From NCBI GenBank assembly GCA_022559845.1, contig CM040126.1, positions 121,558,886-121,622,885 on the forward strand: a DNA stretch of 64,000 bases. The letters run 5' to 3'. The position numbers were made by a program, and so were the translations under genes. Each line of letters opens with the position of its first letter. The stretch's first letter is position 1. The notes below the pieces were generated by a model. The model saw only the letters and a list, made by a program, of their open reading frames with translations. It had not been told where the DNA came from and did not search any database. Positions 10,384 through 22,470 of this stretch are shown here, one piece after another. The DNA comes from Amorphophallus konjac. Lineage: Eukaryota; Streptophyta; Magnoliopsida; Alismatales; Araceae.

Positions 10384-12715
10384 ATGGATTCTAAAGGATT
10401 GGTAGCTGAGGGCCATTCAACTAGTAAGCCACCATTCTTCAATGGTAGCGATTATGCCTACTGGAAGAACAGGATGCAAGTGTTCCTCTGTGCTAAGGAT
10501 TATGAGATCTGGAAGGTCGTGAGTAAAGGTCCATATGATTTACCTCCAGATGAGGAGTTCTGGACTAAGGAGCACATCCGAAAGTCCACCTTGAATTGGG
10601 GTGCCATTAATGCTATTCAATGTGCACTCTATCCCACCGAGTTCTCTAGAGTATCCTCTTGCAAAATCGCTAAGGAGATGTGTGATAAGCTGGAAGTCAT
10701 CTATGAGGGGACCTCTCAGGCTAGAGAGACCAAAGCGAATATGCTTGTCTTTAAATATGAGGCCTTCAAAATGAAGCCTGAGGAATCTATCTCGGACATG
10801 TATGCTCGTCTGAATGTCATCACCAATAGTTTGAGAAGTTTGGGAAAAGTCTACAGTGACTATGAATTAGTCAGAAAGATTCTGAGGTCCTTAACACCCG
10901 TTTGGCACACCAAAGTTACTGTAGTTGAGGAGTCTAGGGACCTAGCTAAAACCACTGTAGATGAACTCATCGGTTCTCTCATGACTTATGAGTTGAACCT
11001 TAAGAAAGTAGATGATACTGAGAAGAGAAGAAAACCCCTTGCTCTTAAAGCTAATTCTAGCAAAGGGTCATCCAGTGAGTATAGCAGCACTAATTCTGAG
11101 GAAGATGCTGATGAGTTTGCTATGTTCACTCGGAAGTTCAAAAAATTTCTAAAGAACGAAGGGAAAGGGCTGAGAAGAAAGTATTTCTCTGGAAAACGGC
11201 AGCCCAAACACAGGTCAGAAACTGCAAAGAAAACTGACTCTATTGTTTATTATAATTGTAGAAAAGCAAGACATCTCAAGGCAGAGTGTCCTGAACTCAA
11301 AGAGAAGCAGCCCAGGTGGAAGAACAAAAAGGGAAACACTATGATTAGCACCTGGAGTGACAAAGAAGAAGAAATTCAGAGTGGCTCATCTAATGATGAG
11401 AAAGAAGAAAGGATTTGCCTGATGGCAAAAAGTGATGATGAGGTAACTTCCCCGTTTGATAATTTTACACAAAGTGAATGGGAAAATGCATATGCTGAAA
11501 TCCTTGAAAAATATGAAGACATGTGTAGGGAAAATAAACATCTGAAAAGGAAAGTGAATTCACTTGTTAATGATACTTCCTTGTCTGATAAAATTGCTTG
11601 TCTAAAAACTGAAAAACTTAGAGCTGAAAAACTCTCTCGATGAAGCTAAATGTGGAAACAGTATGTTAAATAATTTGAGAAAAGAAAATGAAAATTTATA
11701 GAATACCATCGAAGAGCTAAAAGTGAAAATAAACAAATTCCAGGAAGAAATAAAGAGTGCAACTAAAAAATATGAAGCTGTCAATGGTGTGAATGAGGAA
11801 CTGAAAAGAACAATTGAAAAACTTGAAAAAGAAAATAATGATAAACAAACCTCCCTTGAAAGCATGACCCAACGAACTGAAAACTTAAATGCCATCTTGG
11901 GAACAAAAATGAATTTTAGAAAAGAAGGATTGGGTTTCAACCCAACTAATAAAAAGAGGTTTGATGTGAAAACCACCTCTTTTGTGGTAGAAAAGGGGAC
12001 ATTTTAGCCCCTGATAAAAATGACTTCTGGAGGGAGTCATGATGAGAACAAAAGAAAAAACATTGAGACAATTAAGCCCAGTACCAATGACAAAGGCAAA
12101 GAGAAGATAGGGGTGGCTAGTGAATCATGCTCATATACTTCCTCACCTCAGACCAAAAGCTAGGATAAGGGTCAGTCCACTAAAGCCAAAGTTCAAAAGA
12201 AACCCAAGGCCAAAACCACTAAATTTCCACAGAAGGGTCTGGGTAGAACCACCTCTGGTCTAGTGTACTACCAGAATGCTCCAAGTTACTCTGCACTCTA
12301 CAACTCGAATCATCAGCAGAACTGGAAAGGTCAGAGTCACATGAGTCACATGCAGTATTTCCAAAATTATCATAATCAGTCACAGTGGGCTCATCCTTGG
12401 AATTCTAATAGGCAGACCATGAACAATAACTTCAGGAGTCAGAACTCCTATGACTATGTTAATTTCATGACCAGTCAGTCTAAGGTCTATAGGTCACCCA
12501 CTACTCCCAATGTCTTTTGGACCAGATGCTAGCAAAGAAATTCTTAAAATGATTCAAAAAAGAATAGGCAGACCAAGCTAAATAACAAGAAATCCACAAT
12601 GCCTGAAAAGACACCAAAATAAATGTGGATACCAAAACATCTTGTGTCTAGTCTACATGAGATAAATGCTTTTATGGGACCCAAGAAACTCTGGGTTCCA
12701 AATCATTCTACTTGA
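10384..12715 (+). pseudogene. gag: gag of copia element 1
   Basis: Encodes the nucleocapsid polyprotein. The start at 10384 (MDSKGLVAEG) is chosen because the frame opens further upstream across the primer site and the LTR, and the same motif order follows the start in copia 2. An N-terminal UBN2-type capsid region (YWKNRMQVFL, RETKANMLVFKYE, LVRKILRSLTPVWHTK) is followed by a zinc knuckle whose first Cys is now Tyr (YNCRKARHLKAEC), a lysine/glutamate-rich coiled coil, and the motif ILGTKMNFRKEGLGF. A frameshift near 11640 and a stop near 11700 break the coiled coil. Later segments, including GPKKLWVPN just before a stop at 12713-12715, mark the old C-terminus. Frameshifts and the damaged knuckle make it non-functional. 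Confidence 0.85.
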
Positions 12716-15700
12716 TTTCCTTGCAGGTATGCCTGACAGCCAAACAAAATCGATGGTATCTTGACAGCGGCTGCTCCAAGCACATGACCGGGGATAAAGA
12801 CAAATTTTGCATACTAGTGAAGAAGGATGCAGGTCATGTTACATTCGGAGGCAATACCAAAGGGAAAGTCATTGGATCAAGTAAAGTAGGTAAGTGTTCT
12901 TCTTGCTGTATTGATGAAGTGATGTTGGTAGAAGGCCTTGCCTATAGCCTGCTCAGTATTAGCCAGTTGTGTGATAAAGGTGATAAAGTGATTTTTGACT
13001 CTCTTGCTTGCACAATTTTTGAATCTAATTCTGAATCTGTAAAATTTTCTGATAAGAGAATAAATAACATCTACATAGTAGACTTAGATGATGAAGCACA
13101 CTCTAATCTTTGCCTTAGTGTCAATAAAGATGACCTAGCCTACCTGTGGCATCGTAGATTAGGTCATGCAAGTTACAGTGTGCTTCATAAACTAAATAAG
13201 AATAGCATGGTAAAAGGACTACCTAAAATTTCATTCAAAAATGACAATAAAGTTTGTGAGGCATGCACCCAATGTAAACAAACCAGAAAATCGTTTAAAT
13301 CTAGAACTAAAAATCTATTTTCCAAACCTTATGAGCTAATTCACATGGATCTATTTGGACCCACAAGAGCTGTTAGCTTATCTGGTAAAAAATATGGCTT
13401 TGTGCTTGTCGATTACTTTTCTAGATTCACTTGGGTTTTCTGCTTGTCTCACAAGAATGATGCCTTTGAAGAATTTCAGGAGTTATTTTATAAAATAAAT
13501 CAGTCTAATGAGCATGCTATCTTAAATATCTTATCTGATCATGGTGGTGAGTTTGTTAACTCACAATTTGACAACTTTTGCAGGGAAAAAGGCATCACTC
13601 ACATGTTCTCCTCACCAAGGACTCCAGAGCAGAATGGAGTGGTGGAAATGAGAAATCGAACCTTAGTTGAGATGGCTCGAACCATGCTGGTGGAAGGTAA
13701 CTTACCAAGAAAGTTTTGGGCAGAGGCTATCAACACGTCATGCTACATAATTAATAGAACCCTGGTAAGACCCAAAACACAAATGACTCCTTATGAGATT
13801 TTGAAAGGTAAGAAACTCTTACTAGCTCACTTCAAGGTGTTTGGCTATAAGTGTTTTGTTCACAATAATTCTAAACGAGACCTTGATAAATTTGAACCAA
13901 AAAGTGAACCTGGAATTTTTCTAGGTTACTCTAATTAGTCTAGAGCCTATAGGATATTTAATCTCAACTCAAAAATTGTTGAAGAATCTCCTCATGTTGT
14001 GTTTGATGAGTCTGTAACTAAGACTGAAATTGATCTGTGCAGGAACAAAGGTGAAGGAGAAATTCTAAAGAATGATGAAGATCTAAATGAAGAGTCTGAT
14101 GAGGAAGCTGAAGTAGAAGCTCCAAAAATTCAGGGGGAGGTAAATGGGAATTCAGGTAATCAGGTCATTAACCTTAAATTTCTTAGAGACCATCCCCTTG
14201 AGAACATAATTGGTGATGTTAATGAACCAACGAGAACTAGATCACATTTAAGAATTGAAAATGAACTGAATTCATTTGCTTTAGTATCACAAATAGAACC
14301 CAAAAACATAGATAGTGCCCTTCAGGATGAACACTGGATTAATGCCATGCATGATGAACTTAGTCAATTTGATAGGAACAAGGTCTGGCATTTAGTTCCT
14401 AAACCATCTCATGGCAACATAATAGGCACCAAATGGATTTTTTGGAATAAAACTGATGAGCATGGTAACATAGTAAGAAATAAGGCTAGGCTACTTGCTC
14501 AGGGGTACAACCAAGAATTTGGTATTGACTTTGAAGAATCATTTGCCCCTGTAGCTAGGCTACAAGCCATTAGAATTATGTTTGCCACTACATGTATTCT
14601 AGGAATACACCTACAGCAAATGCATGGCAAATCTACTTTTCTAAATGGGAAAATAAAAGAGGATGTATATGTTAAGCAACCCCCAGGCTTTGAATGTCTT
14701 GAATTTCCTGACCACGTGTACAAACTTGATAAGGCTCTTTACGGTTTGAAGCAAGCTCACCGAGCTTGGTATGACAGGCTGAGCAAATTCCTCACGGAAA
14801 AGGGATTGACCAGAGGTAGGGTGGACCAAACACTATTTACAAAGGTATGTGAATAGGAAATCTTGATTATTCAAATTTATGTAGATGATATAGTATTTGG
14901 ATCAACCAATTTATCCATGTGTGAGGAATTTTCGGCTTTAATGACCAGTGAATTTGAGATGAGCTCAATGGGAGAGCTAAAAGTTTTTCTTGGGTTACAG
15001 ATATGTCAGACTAAAGAAGGAACTTTTATAACTCAAGAGAAATACATCAAGGACCTTCTGAAGAAATTCAAGATGGAGATCCTCAAGGCTATAACCGCTC
15101 CAATGGGAACATCTACCAGTCTTGATTCAGATCCTGAAGGTAAAACGGTAGAACCCAAATTATACAGAGGTATGATCAGATCCTTGCTATACCTTACTGC
15201 TTCTCAACCTGATATACAATTCTCAGTATGTTTGTGTGCTAGATTTCAAGCTTGTCTACGGAATCTCACTTAATAGCTGTGAAACGGATTTTTAGGTATC
15301 TATCTGGCACCTTAGACTTAGGCTTATGGTATCTTGCTAAGTGTGAGCTAGATCTGATAGCCTACACTGATGCAGATTATGCAGGGTGCAGGGTAGATAG
15401 GAAAAGTACTAGTGGGTACTGCCATTACCTAGGTGGTTGTCTGGTGTCTTGGGCTTCTAAAAAGTAATACACTGTTGCTCTATCTACAACTGAGGTAGAA
15501 TATGTTGCAGCTGGGAACTATGCAGCTCAGGTTCTCTGTATCAAGCATCAGCTTATTGATTATCAGATAAAATTAGGATGCATTCTAATTCTATGTGATA
15601 ATACTAGTGCTATTTCACTTACTAAAAATCCGGTTCATCACTCGAGGACTAAGCACATAGAAATCAAACATCACTTTCTTAAAGATGAAGTCAGTAAAAA

Positions 15701-15818
15701 GGAAATTGAGCTTGAATTCATAAATTCTGAAAAACAAATAGCTGATACATTTACTAAACCTCTGGGTAATGAGAGATTTAAATTCTTGAGAAGAGAATTA
15801 GGTTTATGTAAATTTTAG
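12716..15818 (+). pseudogene. pol: pol of copia element 1 (PR-INT-RT-RH)
   Basis: Domain order: copia protease (WYLDSGCSKHMTGD), GAG-pre-integrase (LWHRRLGHASYSVLHKL with CEACTQCKQ), integrase core (HMDLFGP, LSDHGGEF, TPEQNGVVE giving the D-D-E residues), reverse transcriptase (RLQAIRIMFA, YVDDIVFGSTN) and RNase H (YTDADYAGCRVDRKSTSGY, VALSTTEVEYVAAG). Breaks: a stop at 13936-13938 (TAG where related elements have Gln), a stop near 14855, a frameshift near 15260, and a TAA near 15465 where related elements have Gln. The frame ends at the stop 15816-15818. All domains are present, so damage is by point changes, not deletion. Confidence 0.9.
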
Positions 15819-17674
15819 CATGGCAATTAATATCTATTTCATGTTTGGACAAAGCATCTGATATGATTTGAGAATTCATGTTTGTTTGCCGTGGAATAAA
15901 TTTACTGGTATGACTGCAATTGACTCATGGTCTGTCTAGTTGAACATCCCTATTTGAATAAATCCTCTAAATAGATAAGTCTCAATTCACTAAATTGAAT
16001 AAATGACCTGATCTGGGTAAGAATGATTTAATGTTTGACTTCATTAATAAAGGCTCAGACCTTGGTCGCATGATTACCTCATTAATATCACACATCAGTT
16101 ATCTTGATTTCAGAGGTATATCAAATGGTATGTGGTGGAAAGACAGATTCAGTCTGTCTGAAAACCCATACTATGTGTTGAGGATTTACCTTCACCTAGT
16201 ACCCTGAATCAAGAGTTCATCTCAACATTGCATTTCATTCCATACCATGTTGTGTCTAAAGTCTCATTTTTCACTGCATGTCATGCATACTTGCATCTGA
16301 ATTTGTGCACAGTCATGCATCTAGAACAGGTGATTGCACTGCATTTAGACAAGGATAGCTCCTTAAGTAAAAGGGAACATCTATGCATGCTGCAAGGTAT
16401 CAGGGGGAGTATTAACCATTTCTATCTGTCTGTCCCTCAAATCCCTTCCACTCTATTCTAGTTGATCTTCAAATTCCATTCCCTCTCTTACATATTGTTG
16501 ACTCTTATGCAGAAATTGTGAGTTCTTCAATTATCTTTCCTGTCTGACATAATGGCAGTCTGATAATCAGTTCAAAATTTTAAGCAGCAGAAATCAGACA
16601 TCTTCTATTATAAGAATCCAACTTGCTTCTTGTATGAACTGATGGTTTAAATCTTATAATCTTTAGAATCCCAAGACTGCATTCAGTAATAGGAATGTTG
16701 CTAACTGATAATAGTTCTCAACCCTGGTCTCATTACATGTTCGATAAAGTTTTCTTGTATCTGAAACTCGTTAAAATTGATGAAATAATGGTAGAGAAAA
16801 CTGAGTATGTGTATTGGCTTTAAACAAGTCTCTTTAAATAATAAAAATGACAATAAACCGAAAGTATGAAAAATAAAAATGGCAGAGCAATGACTGAGTA
16901 AGCACCGAGAAACTGAGTGCTCCATCAAAGAAATGGAGAATACTTAGGTCATGAAGTGGCTCAGGTTATCTCTGATTATATGGTCAAAATAATAAGCACT
17001 GAGAAACTAAGTGCTCCACCAAAGAAATGGAGAACACTTATGTCATGAAGTGTATCTAGTTACTTTGTTCATATGGTTAAAACACCGTTCCTCAATTAAA
17101 ATTCAGGATTGCCATATTGTTTAACTTCAATACATATCCTGGTCACTCCCAAAGATTATCTCTATTTTTTGGAGAGTAAGATACCATTAAACAACTTCTT
17201 GAGTGATTAATGTGATTATGGTTTATTAATATTATCAGGCACATCAAACTTATCCAATGAATGAAGTGTATAAATTCTAATTTTTATCACCTTTAAACCT
17301 GAAATCCATCAAGAATGCATTGTGTTTATTCCTATATATGAAAACTTGAAACTTTGTAATGCTTAATTCTGAACTATTGACTAGGGTGTCAGTCAGACTT
17401 CAGATATCTTCAATTTCCAGTCAGGAGAATGTCTTCTACTCTCACTCTTCTTGGTCTAAAGGGCATTGATCTTATATGATTTCACTCCTTGTACTTCTCC
17501 TCATTTCCTTTTTGCTAATGGCAAAGGGGGAGAGATTATCTGTATTTGGTTAGTGTTAGACCGTTGCAGCATTGGCATTTAGCATTGTACTGCATTATGT
17601 CTGCATGTTTAACACATTTTCATCAAAATACATCTAATATAAATTGTTGCCATCATCAAAAAGGTGGAGATTAT
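15819..17674 (+). other. Copia 1 region between pol and 3' LTR, no ORF; polypurine motifs
   Basis: In Sireviruses this interval can carry an extra or envelope-like ORF; here I see none of useful length. Three polypurine motifs occur: CAGGGGGAGT near 16408, AAAGGGGGAGAG at 17524-17535, and AAAAAGGTGGAGAT directly before the LTR (17658-17671), which is the presumed functional tract. Positions 16901-16958 and 16995-17052 are diverged copies of one ~58-bp segment (GAGAAACTGAGTGCTCCA type). Confidence 0.7.
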
Positions 17675-19702
17675 TGTGCCTCCTTATATGATGATGATTG
17701 GGGAAGAATGTTCTGACTCCTCTGAACATAATATCTGTAAGGAGTCAGTATGTTTTAGTATGTTTTGAATGATGGCCAACAGGTTAATTAGATATGTGTT
17801 TATTAGCTATGGTCAATGCATGTTTGCCTGCATATAAGTCTTCAGAGTCGGTGCACGTTTGTCACACGTGTGGTATAATGTCTGTTCATGTCTATCCTTT
17901 ATGCATCACATGGTCTGTGTAGATTTTTCCTTGCATACGCACGGTCTGTGCATGTTTTGTTCTACCCACTAAGTCTGTGCATTTTCTACTCTGGGCTAAG
18001 CAAGGTCGGTGCGTACACCTCCTGTGCTTACACAACATCGGTGCATGCCTGTGTATAGAAGGTCTGTGCATGTTTCATCACATACATGTATAGTCGGTGC
18101 TAGTTGCAATTTTTGCACACAAAGTCGATGCAATGCCTTCACTGCACAAGCAAGGTCAGTACAAAGTCTTCCTTGGCACTAGCACGGTCGGTGCAATGTT
18201 TGGTTGTCTGCAAAATGAAAGTATGAGCATGCTTTTCTCTTTCACACATAACATCGGTGCAAGCTGCATTATATGCTATACAATAGTCGGTGCATGTTTT
18301 ACCGCTTGCATGAATAAGTCAGCGCACACTTGCCTTGTGCTAAAACAAGTTCGGTGCACATCCTTCATTAGGCAAAACAAGGTCGATGCATAGTTGCTTC
18401 GTGCAGAACCAAGTCAATGCACACTTGCACACTACACAACTAAAGTCAATGCACATTTCCTTTGTGCACACTGAAGGTTTGTGCATGATTTACTGAACAC
18501 GTGCATAGGGTCGGTGCACGTTGGGATTCATAAGTGCAAAACGTTTCATCAAGTCTATGCACTTCTCATAATTGTCTGAGATGTCTTGTGAACCACCAAT
18601 GCTAACTAAGTGTTTGACATATTGATAGGGACCTTACTGAAAATGCTCTAAAGAACCAGGACAAATGCTCGTGAACTTTAAGGAAGGCACGTGGTCCCAG
18701 ATTCATCCACAATAATGATTGGGCACATGATCCAAATAAAAAGCAAGGCTGATATAGTGACACGTGGAAAGCCATCAAGCCAAGGACCTGACACGTGGCC
18801 AGAGCAAATAAAATCTGGATGAATTTTTGAGCGGGAAACGTCGACTCCATGCACTCGTCATCTGCTGCCTATAAGAAGACGAAGATACGAAGAAAGAAAG
18901 TGATGACGGAAGCAGAGCAAAAATCGAGAGCAACATAGAGTGATTCATGAAAGAAAAGGAGCAGAAGAAAGGAAGATAAGAAGAGAGTAGTTCGTGAGAG
19001 CCTGTGAAAGAACACATGAAAGTGTGATGAGAGAATAGCAGAGTGCCGTAGCTGCGAGAGTGAGACATCTATTTATGATTCTGGCTTCTGGTTCAAAACC
19101 AAGCCAGTCTGCTCAGATTGAGCTACATTGTTTTGTTTTAGTTTTTTCAATTCTATTTTCACTTTCTCTTGTGAATCTTTGTTTCTCAAGCTGTCAGTCA
19201 GCAGTTGTGGCAAGCTGTAAGGCCCAGTGGCAAAGGAGGATTCCTCTGAGTAGCATAAGCTGTAAGGCTCAGCGGGAGCAAGCTGTGAAGCTCAGCGGTC
19301 TGGGATTGATTCCCCAAAGCTGTGGATCAGCAGTCTATAGGGATCTAATCTCCAAAGCTATGGATCAGCAGAGTGAAGCTGTGAATTAGCAATAAGCCAC
19401 ACTTGGTTTAAGTGTGGGGTGGATGTAGGCTTGTGCCGAACCACCTAAAACCTCTGGTGTTTTGTGCGTTTGGTTCGTGACCCCTACTCATTCGCTTGCT
19501 TATGTGGTGTTTGCATTTTTGCTTCAATATCGCATAGATGATTGCTCAGGATCTCTTCGGTTCATTCGCATTCATCTTCTTCCGTGAGTTGAATTTAATT
19601 CTACAGTAGTCTTTTATCATTCCGCTTCTAGTTTGACTGCTGTAGTTATTTTAGAGGGTTGATCTATTCCCCCCCTCTAGATCTTAGCATCCATCCTATT
19701 CA
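17675..19702 (+). repeat. 3' LTR of copia element 1, full length
   Basis: Starts TGTGCCTCCTTATATG directly after the polypurine tract and ends CCATCCTATTCA, giving about 2.03 kb. Three CACGTG boxes at 18688, 18761 and 18792 and TATAAG at 18870-18875 mirror those of the 5' LTR. U3 (to about 18870) is dominated by a minisatellite. Confidence 0.88.
17840..18560 (+). repeat. U3 minisatellite, about 23 imperfect copies of GGTCGGTGCAYRTTT
   Basis: The core GTCGGTGCA or a one- to two-base variant (GTCTGTGCA, GTCGATGCA, GTCAATGCA) recurs every 30-45 bp, followed by a spacer and often TTTGTGCA. The retained part of the 5' LTR (8876-9185) holds the second half of the array in the same order. Confidence 0.8.
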
Positions 19703-21839
19703 AGAAAACCCATACATACTGTTGGCCTACATTCATTCTATCATGTTATAGAAGTTTATTCATGTTGATTTCCATGCATGATATGCCTTAGATTAGTATT
19801 TTATTTTATTATTATTGAGATCTATTAACACGGGAAGAAACGGTCCTCTTGTAGACCGCTAGAAACCCTAGCGGTCGTACGATAGACCGTTTGGCCTAGT
19901 GAAATGGTCCTACACTAGACCGTTTGTGTTTCCTGATTTCTGTAATATTGTTAACCCAAAACATATTACAGATTAGCCATAATTATTATATGATAAGACT
20001 AGTTAACTACGTTTCATTCCTGGTTTTAACACTGGTTTCATATACTTAGTTATATTTATTGTTCATCATAATAGGTTTCATGTTCTTTATATACTTGGGC
20101 TTATTTTCAAACTTATGTTAAATTCATGACCAAAACCATATACTCTTGTAATAAATACATGTTTCAAATGATAGATGATTCATGATTTAACTTGATCACT
20201 GTTTTACATGATCTTTTCTATCTAAGAGTCATTCTCATAAGTACATGGCATATACTCCGGTATGTGACCATTAGATACACTTTTACACTTATAGGCACAC
20301 TTTTCTTGGACTTGAAAGCCTCTCCCTTGGATATTCCTTCCAACGGACTAGGTGATCTTATTTCAAAGCCTCCGTAAGTCTCCGCGAGCCTGGGATTCCC
20401 ACTAGGACGCCGAACTGGTTGTACCATTAAAAGCCCAATTTGTCTAGAAAGCACTTACCGATGTTTTATGAACTCTGGACCTTAGCGGCCATTTGGACAA
20501 CCGTCTGGTTCTGCAAGCGGGCCTTTACTAGACCGCTAACGGATGCCAAGCGGCCATACATTAGACCGCAGGGGATTCAAGAGTTTTTCATGCATCGACT
20601 TTAGTTTTATTAAATGGTCCAAGACTAGACCGCTTGAATTGCTAAATGACCCAGTATATGACCGCTTATTTCCTAAGTTAGTTTAACCCGAGGTTTGACC
20701 TTTGGGGTTGGTTTTCTTGAGTTCATAGACGATCTTAGGGTTATCTAGAGTCTCAACATATGTTTAACAAGTTAATATTAAGCTATGGAACTTAATGAAT
20801 GTACCGTTATGCTACTGGATTACCACCGGAGTATAATGCTCTTTTCAATCATTCTTTGATATCTCATGTTATAGTTTAGTACGTTCTATTCCTTGGTTAC
20901 TTGATCATGAAACTTGTTATTTGAATTGAATTATTGGCCGACATTATTGTTATAATCGTAGAAGCAGCTTGATTTATATGTGAAGATGCAGTTCGGTCAC
21001 TGATTGTGTCCAAGGGCTCTATGCTAGTCCCCTCGGCTGATTGTCAGAAACATACTATAAACCATGGGGTATGATGCTACTGGCGTTGCATTGTGCTGGG
21101 AGTACTTTCTTTATAAATAAGTGAAATCTATGAGAACTCTTACAAGGCTCTCTCTTGATTGATTTATCACATGCTTGATTACATGGCATTCTAGTGCATG
21201 CCCTTTATGGTTATGAAAAGTGAAAAGTGAAAAGTGAAAGTGAAAGTGCTTCTCGTTACATGCAAGCTTGCTCGTTCCTAAAAGGCAAAATTATATGCTT
21301 GATATCTTCTTACTTGAATCTAATCATCTATAGCCAATCATCCTACATCGTGATCTTATCATGCTATCATGTCACTTTATTTTATATGAGTGTTTTATCG
21401 TATTTTCATTCATCTTGATTTCTAGAGCTAAGTTGTTAATTACTTAAATATTACCTTCATGTTGATACGAAGACACCTACTGGGTAAGTGTGCTCATTAC
21501 CCTACTTTCCAATCTTTTTCAGGATATGCTAGAGGGTCGGATTCAGATTGTTCAAGTGATGGATCCGAGAGCGATTGATGGTTCGAGAGAAGCAGTAGTT
21601 AGTCTAGTCAAGAGTCAATTATGTAATTTTCTATTTTATTGAGTCTAGGTAGTCAATGGGTCAAGATCATGTACTATATTGTTATTATCAATAAAAGTCA
21701 GATTTTTTATCAATTATTTCCATTCATCTTATGTGTGAATGATTTTGCGCTCTGATTGATATTGTCACTTGAGGCTTCTCTTGCCGGCTGTTCACATTCC
21801 CGAATATCTTCCGTTGTACATAAATCTCAGGGCATGACA
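19703..21839 (+). repeat. Ty3/gypsy LTR fragment, 3' part, host of copia 1
   Basis: Homologous to the LTR of gypsy element 1: both hold CTTGGACTTGA.AGCCTCTCC, CCGCGAGCCT.GGATTCCCAC with CACTAGGAC, TACTGGCGT...GGGAGTACTTT, and end in a CTC.GGGC.TGA sequence (here GGGCATGACA at 21831-21839). Its 5' half is missing, presumably on the far side of copia 1. It carries GGTC/GACC dyads (for example GCTAGAAACCCTAGC with flanking GACC and GGTC near 19855-19880). Whether it is a solo LTR or part of a longer element cannot be told here. Confidence 0.7.
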
Positions 21840-22465
21840 CACATACAGAGCGGGGCAGAAGAAAATGAACGTGTACAACACCCCCAAACTCACGCGAGGC
21901 CTTTCAAGGCTCGTTTCATTCATCCACTCGGGAAGCCAATGTAGTAAAAAGAAGCAATGAAGAGAGAGCGAGAAGAGAAGCAAGCATTCTTTCTTTCATT
22001 TCATTCATGCCTCTTAATAGGCAACATGGAAGCAAATACAAGGGGACAAGCCCCATAAGCAAAACGTAAAGAAAAGAAAAAGAAAAGAATACAAGGAAAG
22101 GGAGGGGGTGGAGTATTGACTCCTCTCTCCCCCAGGCTTCACCTCTCTTCTTTCCTCACTCTCTTCTTTTCTTCTTCTTCTTCTGCTTCTCCTTGTAGAG
22201 GTAGGAACAGGGGCTCTGGAGCTCCCTCTTCCTCACCTTATCATCTTCTCTCTCTTCTTCTCTTCGCACAACATCACGTCTCTTTCTCTTTCTCTCTTCG
22301 TAGCTCTGTGTCTATCTGCCTCTCCTTATTTTCTTCCGGGCCTAGAGGCCCTTTTATAAGTGAAGCAGAGGTGGCAGGCCACCCACACGTCGTGAGCTGT
22401 CGGACGGGGAACACCCATGTCAGATGGGCGGGAGCGCCGCCGGTTTAATGCTTCCGCCGGATGAG
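21840..22465 (-). repeat. LTR-like fragment, left piece (split by copia 2)
   Basis: A stretch with no gene. On the minus strand, TTATAAAAGG near 22352-22361 looks like a TATA box. The segment joins, across copia 2, to 33235-33881, which begins on the minus strand TGTTGACGCAC, a plausible LTR start. Pyrimidine-rich tracts fill 22110-22330. Identity as a solo LTR of about 1.3 kb is tentative; no matching duplication was found. Confidence 0.35.
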
Positions 22466-22470
22466 CTGTT
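22466..22470. repeat. Target-site duplication CTGTT, left of copia 2
   Basis: CTGTT directly precedes the LTR start TGAAGTCCCGG and is repeated at 33230-33234 directly after the other LTR. Confidence 0.9.

Larger units (their letters stand above)
8869..19702 (+). mobile_element. Copia element 1, Sirevirus-type LTR retrotransposon
   Basis: Order: 5' LTR (5' part cut off by the CACTA insertion), tRNA-Met primer site, gag, pol (protease, integrase, reverse transcriptase, RNase H), a 1.86-kb non-coding stretch, polypurine tract, and full 3' LTR. Integrase before reverse transcriptase marks Ty1/copia. Long LTRs, a gag with a coiled-coil tail and the NFRKEGLGF motif, and repeated polypurine motifs before the 3' LTR fit the Sirevirus group. 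LTR copies differ by about 9 substitutions in 205 bp compared by eye. The 5 bp after the 3' LTR are AGAAA; the matching duplication would lie off the left edge. Confidence 0.88.

Noticed and set aside
16228..16461. 77-codon frame in the copia 1 post-pol region
   Set aside because: Too short, no domain, and no match to the copia 2 post-pol ORF by eye.
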